From contig JAHZCM010000019.1 of the NCBI GenBank assembly GCA_019422905.1, positions 1-17,883 of the forward strand: a stretch of DNA of 17,883 bases, in the 5' to 3' direction. Within the stretch, counting starts at the first letter, position 1. Each line of letters opens with the position of its first letter. A program made the position numbers and the translations under genes. The notes beneath the pieces were generated by a model. The model saw only the letters and a program-made list of their open reading frames with translations, was not told the DNA's origin and searched no databases. This document shows positions 14,009 to 17,883 of the stretch, in pieces. Source of the stretch: Oscillospiraceae bacterium (GTDB lineage Bacteria > Bacillota > Clostridia > Oscillospirales > Acutalibacteraceae).

Positions 14009-14830
14009 ATGATGACAGAAATTTCCGCGGTTCGCGGATTTATGCGGATGTGCAACGATGGCTGGCTGCAGGGCTGGCACGAGCGCAACGGCGGCAACCT
14101 CACCTACCGCATGAAAGCAGAGGAGGTGGGAGCGTGCAGGCCGTTCTTCACGGTGCCGCGCGAGTGGAACAGGATGGGCGTTTCGGCGAAAAATCTCGCG
14201 GGCGAGTATTTCATCACGACCGGCAGCGGAAAATTCCTGCGCAACGTGCAGGAGGACCCCGCGCACAATATCGGCATCGTGGAGATCAACGCGGCGGGCG
14301 ATGCGTGGCGCATCGTCTGGGGCCTTGAGGACGGCGCGCGCCCGACGAGCGAGTTCCCGAGCCATTTCATGAATCACAGCGTCCGCAAGGCCGCGACGAA
14401 CGGTACATACCGCGTGATCTATCACGCGCACACGCCGAATCTGATCGCGATGACCTATATCCTGCCGCTGACCGCGCGCGACTTCACCCGCGCCTTGTGG
14501 CAGAGCGCGACGGAGTGTCCCGTCGTGTTCCCGGGCGGCGTCGGCGTGGTGGAATGGATGGTGCCGGGCGGCGCGGATATCGCGATGGCGACGAGCGAGC
14601 TGATGAAGGAATACGACGCGGCGGTCTGGGCGCACCACGGTCTGTTCGTCTCCGGCCCGGACTTCGACATTACCTTCGGCCTGATGCACACGATTGAGAA
14701 GGCGGCGCAGATTTATATGCTGGCCATGTCGGCGGGCGGCGGGAAAATCCGCCAGACGATCACGGACGACAATCTGCGCGCAATTGCAAGGGAATTCGGC
14801 GTCGAGCTGAACGAGAAATTTTTGGACTGA
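14009..14830 (+). CDS. rhaD: Rhamnulose-1-phosphate aldolase
   Basis: Zinc-dependent class II aldolase that cleaves L-rhamnulose-1-phosphate to dihydroxyacetone phosphate and L-lactaldehyde. The 273-residue product is close to the E. coli length (274) and keeps the catalytic set: RNGGNLTYR near 26-34, TTGSGKFLRN at 70-79, Glu115 in PTSEFPSH, zinc ligands His139 and His141 in YHAHTPN, and His210 in WAHHGLF. Two ATG codons in a row (14009, 14012) can start it; the AAGGA upstream is about 12 bases from the first, so the exact start is slightly uncertain. It is in line with rhaA and probably in the same transcript; its lactaldehyde product is the substrate of FucO encoded next. Confidence 0.96.
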   Translation: MMTEISAVRGFMRMCNDGWLQGWHERNGGNLTYRMKAEEVGACRPFFTVPREWNRMGVSAKNLAGEYFITTGSGKFLRNVQEDPAHNIGIVEINAAGDAWRIVWGLEDGARPTSEFPSHFMNHSVRKAATNGTYRVIYHAHTPNLIAMTYILPLTARDFTRALWQSATECPVVFPGGVGVVEWMVPGGADIAMATSELMKEYDAAVWAHHGLFVSGPDFDITFGLMHTIEKAAQIYMLAMSAGGGKIRQTITDDNLRAIAREFGVELNEKFLD

Positions 14831-14869
14831 AAAATCCCAGAAAAATTTACGATTGCGACAGAAAAGTTC

Positions 14870-14898
14870 GTGACATATTCACAATTTAGGTGTATACT
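14870..14898 (+). promoter_or_regulatory. Sigma-A-type promoter of fucO
   Basis: -35 GTGACA (14870-14875, 5 of 6 match), exactly 17 bases, -10 TATACT (14893-14898, 5 of 6). Predicted start near 14905 gives a leader of about 36 nt. The surrounding 14831-14935 is distinctly AT-rich compared with the genes on either side. No terminator-like hairpin is evident between rhaD and this promoter, so fucO may also receive read-through. Confidence 0.75.
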
Positions 14899-14940
14899 GA
14901 ACATATACAGCTCAAAATCAAAGACTGGAGGATGTTTCAC

Positions 14941-16089
14941 ATGGTAAACAGAATTGTACTCAACACAATTTCCTATCACGGCAAGGGTGCCATTGAGAAG
15001 ATTCCCGAAGAGCTTCAGGCGCGCGGCTATAAAAAGGCGTTTGTCTGCACTGACCCGGATCTTCTGAAATTCGGCGTCACGAAGAAGGTCACGGATCTTC
15101 TGGATGCGGCGGCCATCCCGTATGCCGTATACAGCGAGATCAAGCCGAACCCGACGATCGAGAACGTACAGCACGGTGTGGAAGCGTTTAAGGCCTCCGG
15201 CGCGGACTGCATCGTTACAATCGGCGGCGGCTCCTCCATGGATACCGCAAAGGCGATCGGCATCATCGCGGAGAACCCGGAGTTTGCCGACGTCCGCTCT
15301 CTCGAAGGCGTTGCGCCGACCAAGAAGCACGCGGTCTTTACGATCGCCGTCCCGACAACGGCGGGTACTGCGGCGGAGGTTACGATCAACTACGTCATCA
15401 CCGACGTGGAGAAGAAGCGCAAGTTCGTCTGCGTCGATACCAACGACATCCCGGAGATCGCGGTTGTCGATCCGGATATGATGGCTTCGATGCCGAAGGG
15501 GCTCACCGCCGCGACCGGTATGGATGCGCTGACCCATGCGATCGAGGGCTACATCACGAAGGGTGCGTGCGCGATCTCCGATATGTTCCACCTTGAGGCG
15601 ATCCGCCTGATTTCCGAAAATCTGCGCGGCGCGGTGCAGAACACGCCCGAGGGCCGCGAGGGCATGGCGCTCGGCCAGTATATTGCCGGTATGGGCTTTT
15701 CGAACGTCGGTCTCGGCATTGTGCATTCGATGGCGCACGGCCTTTCCGCGCTGTACGACACCCCGCACGGCGTTGCCTGCGCAATCATCCTGCCGACAGG
15801 CCTTGCGTACAACGCTTCCGTTGCCGGCGAGCGTTACCGCGCGGTCGGCAAGGCGATGGGCGTTGCCGGTATCGATGCAATGAGCGCTGAGGAAGCCGCG
15901 AATGCGACGATCGCGGCGGTCAAGCAGCTCAGCGCGGATGTGGGTATCCCGGCTGATCTCAAGGGCATCCTCAAGGAGGAGGACGTGCAGTTCCTCGCAG
16001 AAAGCGCCTTCGCGGACGCATGCCGCCCGGGCAACCCGCGCGACACCTCCGTCGAGGAGATCGCAGCGCTGTACAGAAGCCTGATGTAA
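14941..16089 (+). CDS. fucO: Lactaldehyde reductase (iron-dependent 1,2-propanediol oxidoreductase)
   Basis: Reduces L-lactaldehyde to L-1,2-propanediol with NADH, disposing of electrons when rhamnose or fucose is fermented. The 382-residue product is a group III iron-containing alcohol dehydrogenase, with IGGGSSMDTAKA at 94-105 binding the cofactor, VPTTAGTAAEVT at 137-148, and iron ligands Asp195, His199 (GMDALTHAIEGY), His262 and His276 (VHSMAHGLSALYDTPHG). Spacing of these ligands is the same as in E. coli FucO, offset by one residue. ATG 14941 follows GGAGG at a spacing of 9. It follows rhaD and has its own promoter, which would allow expression outside rhamnose growth. Confidence 0.95.
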   Translation: MVNRIVLNTISYHGKGAIEKIPEELQARGYKKAFVCTDPDLLKFGVTKKVTDLLDAAAIPYAVYSEIKPNPTIENVQHGVEAFKASGADCIVTIGGGSSMDTAKAIGIIAENPEFADVRSLEGVAPTKKHAVFTIAVPTTAGTAAEVTINYVITDVEKKRKFVCVDTNDIPEIAVVDPDMMASMPKGLTAATGMDALTHAIEGYITKGACAISDMFHLEAIRLISENLRGAVQNTPEGREGMALGQYIAGMGFSNVGLGIVHSMAHGLSALYDTPHGVACAIILPTGLAYNASVAGERYRAVGKAMGVAGIDAMSAEEAANATIAAVKQLSADVGIPADLKGILKEEDVQFLAESAFADACRPGNPRDTSVEEIAALYRSLM

Positions 16090-16112
16090 TTCAAGTACAT
16101 AAAGCAAAACGG

Positions 16113-16146
16113 AAAGCGTCCCGGAGCTCAGGCTCCGGGACGCTTT
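16113..16146. terminator. Bidirectional terminator between fucO and the response regulator
   Basis: A perfect 15-base stem AAAGCGTCCCGGAGC / GCTCCGGGACGCTTT around a TCAG loop. Tails are poor in T on the plus strand and moderately T-rich on the minus strand (CCGTTTTGC), though the stem itself ends in TTT on each strand. It lies where two genes converge. Confidence 0.8.
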
Positions 16147-16160
16147 GCCCTGCAGGGAAA

Positions 16161-17711
16161 TCAGCCGTTTGCCGCAGCCGTTCCGTCCGGGCGCCCGGCT
16201 TTGGCATTCCGGCGGAATTCGGAGGGGGTAACGCCGAAGGATACGCGGAAAAGCTGCGAAAAGTAAGCGAAGTTGCCGTAGCCGAGGCGGTCCGAAATCT
16301 GGCTGATGGACAGATCCGAGTGCGCCAGCAGTCCCTTGGCGGTGTTCAGCTTCGTCTGTGTGATGTATTCGATCAGGGAGACGCCAAGCTCCTTTTTAAA
16401 CATCCGGGACAGGTATTCCGGGCTTAAATGCACGCTTTCCGCCACCTGATTGCGGCTGATCGCGGAATACACGTGCGTGTCGATATACTTTTTCGCCTGC
16501 TCGATCGCATTTCCGGCATTTGCGTCGGCGGAAAAAAGCCCGGCCGCTTTCCGGTTGACCTGCTCGACCCACGCCAGCATCCGCGCGGCGGAATGCGTTA
16601 CAGCTTCCGGATATGCGCCGTTCAGGAGATTGAGCTTCAGATTATGCCGCTCCAAAAGGAAACAGATCATTTTCCAGTAGTCCTCATAGAAGGCGCACAG
16701 CACAGACCGGTTGATTTCCGGCAGGCGGTAAAAGCAGGCGCGGATGTGCGCCGTGGCGCCGTCCGCGTTTCCCTGTTCCAGTAAGCTGGTACACAGCAAG
16801 AAATCCGCGGGCGGGCAATGCCGTACCGGCGAACTGCCCGCCGCCGCGCTGACGAAAGGAAAAACGCCGCCCTCTGCGACGATTTCTGCCCCGTATTGCA
16901 GGAGCCTTTGATTTTCCGCGCGGAGCGTCTGCGGAGAAGCCTGCCCGCCGATGCAAAAGATGACGGACAGGGACAGGGAACTTTCGATGGCGGCCAGAGC
17001 TTTCCGGCAGGCGGCAGAAATGGCGTCGGCACTTGCCGTCTGCTTGAAAAGCAGGAGAATGTAGTTGGAAAAAAGAATCGGGGAAAGAAGCAGATCCGGG
17101 ATTGTGTCGGCGAGGATATTCTGAACAGCCGACTTTGTGTCCCAGAGGAGCGCCTTATTTTGCAGTTCAAAGTTGTCCTTGTTTTCCAGCAGAACCGGCG
17201 TAAAGGAAAGACCGGGCGGCAGATGCAGGCCGAGACGCTCTGCGGCGTGGGCGATCGAATCGCCGATGGAGAGCGTTTCGCCGCTGATGATCTCCCGGAA
17301 GAAAATACTCAGTTTCTTCTCCTTTTCAAAGCGCGTGCGGTTGAGCTGCTGCACGGCGCGGGAAACGACGGCCTTTACCTCGTCGAAGGCGACGGGCTTT
17401 AAAATGTATTCCAGCGTTTGCAGGGAGAGGGCCGTTTTTGCATAGGAGAAATTGGCGTGGCCGGTCAGGAATATATTCGTGGTGGCGTAGCCGTTGTCGC
17501 GGACCCACTGCAGCAGATCGAGCCCGGTGCCGGCGGGCATTTCAATATCGCAGATCATGATATCGACGCGTTCCTTCAGAAAGACGCGCTGGGCCTGCCG
17601 CATGCTGTATGCGGTGAAAACGCGGCCAACGCCGAGCGTGTCCCACGGGATCGCGTCCCGCAGGCGTTCGACCGTGAGATCCTCGTCGTCAACCAAGAGA
17701 AGATGGTACAT
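16161..17711 (-). CDS. Two-component response regulator, YesN type, with AraC output domain
   Basis: A 516-residue transcription regulator. Residues 1-120 form a receiver domain with acidic residues Asp8-Asp9, phospho-acceptor Asp55 (MICDIEMP), Thr83 and Lys105 (LKP). A long middle region of about 270 residues of unclear fold follows. The C-terminal ~100 residues carry the AraC double helix-turn-helix (RNQVAESVHLSPEYLSRMFKKELG, then ISQISDRLGYGNFAYFSQLF) ending in GVTPSEFRR. This layout is that of YesN-like regulators, which often control carbohydrate transport genes in Firmicutes. ATG 17711 has AGGAGG 5 bases upstream; the frame continues upstream but that part is the end of the kinase gene in another frame. 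The target is not visible. Confidence 0.93.
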   Translation of the reverse strand: MYHLLLVDDEDLTVERLRDAIPWDTLGVGRVFTAYSMRQAQRVFLKERVDIMICDIEMPAGTGLDLLQWVRDNGYATTNIFLTGHANFSYAKTALSLQTLEYILKPVAFDEVKAVVSRAVQQLNRTRFEKEKKLSIFFREIISGETLSIGDSIAHAAERLGLHLPPGLSFTPVLLENKDNFELQNKALLWDTKSAVQNILADTIPDLLLSPILFSNYILLLFKQTASADAISAACRKALAAIESSLSLSVIFCIGGQASPQTLRAENQRLLQYGAEIVAEGGVFPFVSAAAGSSPVRHCPPADFLLCTSLLEQGNADGATAHIRACFYRLPEINRSVLCAFYEDYWKMICFLLERHNLKLNLLNGAYPEAVTHSAARMLAWVEQVNRKAAGLFSADANAGNAIEQAKKYIDTHVYSAISRNQVAESVHLSPEYLSRMFKKELGVSLIEYITQTKLNTAKGLLAHSDLSISQISDRLGYGNFAYFSQLFRVSFGVTPSEFRRNAKAGRPDGTAAANG

Positions 17712-17883
17712 CGCTGCCTCCTGTTGCGTAGGGCAGGCGGATGTGCGCGTGCGCGCCGCCTGCGGGTGGATTGGAAAGTGTGAGCGCAGCCTCTCCGTGA
17801 AACAGGAGAGCAAGCCGGCTGCGCAGGTTCTCAATGCCGATCCGTGCGCTTCCCTGCACTTGACCTGTATTCTCTCCCAGCAT
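17689..17883 (-). CDS. Sensor histidine kinase, C-terminal end only (partial at window edge)
   Basis: The last 64 or so codons of a gene that continues beyond the right edge. It reads as the end of a HATPase domain: a G2-type box (SARIGIENLRSRLALLFHG) followed by the final strand (AHAHIRLPY), as in YesM/LytS-like kinases paired with YesN regulators. Its stop lies 23 bases inside the response regulator gene, so the pair overlaps and is probably co-translated. The glycine before IG in the usual GxGIGL is Arg here. Sensor and membrane parts cannot be seen. Confidence 0.75.
   Translation of the reverse strand: MLGENTGQVQGSARIGIENLRSRLALLFHGEAALTLSNPPAGGAHAHIRLPYATGGSDVPSSLG

Overview
The window looks like a chromosomal stretch from a GC-rich, anaerobic gut-type Firmicute (Clostridia, probably Oscillospiraceae/Ruminococcaceae-like). 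This rests on gene content, Bacillus/Clostridium-style protein families, strong AGGAGG-type ribosome binding sites and sigma-A-type promoters. There are no rRNA or tRNA genes, CRISPR arrays, transposases or phage genes.

Left part (1-5803): pyrimidine-nucleoside phosphorylase (5' end at the window edge) and a Nudix hydrolase on +; a 341-base non-coding stretch packed with small hairpins; a divergent pair, cyclophilin ppiB (-) and exoA (+, TTG start); an inorganic pyrophosphatase with an unusual N-terminal extension; an AraC-type regulator; and a small lipoprotein.

Middle (6002-7745, all minus): a compact operon of a secreted protein with three 29-residue repeats, an ECF sigma factor and a membrane anti-sigma factor with an RsgI-like domain. 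An ECF-type promoter in front of the operon suggests autoregulation.

Sugar region (7848-16146): a GH51 alpha-L-arabinofuranosidase (-) with a textbook promoter overlapped by an AraR-type operator. Facing away from it is a second strong promoter that drives about 360 nt of apparently structured non-coding RNA ending in a strong intrinsic terminator, 45 bases before the L-rhamnose genes. These run rhaB - coaBC - rhaA - rhaD, with the coenzyme A gene coaBC translationally coupled on both sides to rhamnose genes. fucO follows under its own promoter and would reduce the lactaldehyde made by RhaD to 1,2-propanediol. Arabinofuranose release beside rhamnose catabolism suggests use of pectic or other plant or mucilage glycans.

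Right end (16161-17883, minus): a YesN-type response regulator with an AraC output domain, overlapping the end of its sensor kinase gene, which is cut by the window edge. It may control sugar uptake nearby, but its target is not visible.

The best candidates for something undescribed are the 9546-9906 RNA/leader, the repeat protein-sigma-anti-sigma module, the pyrophosphatase extension, the mini-hairpin cluster, and coaBC inside the rhamnose operon.
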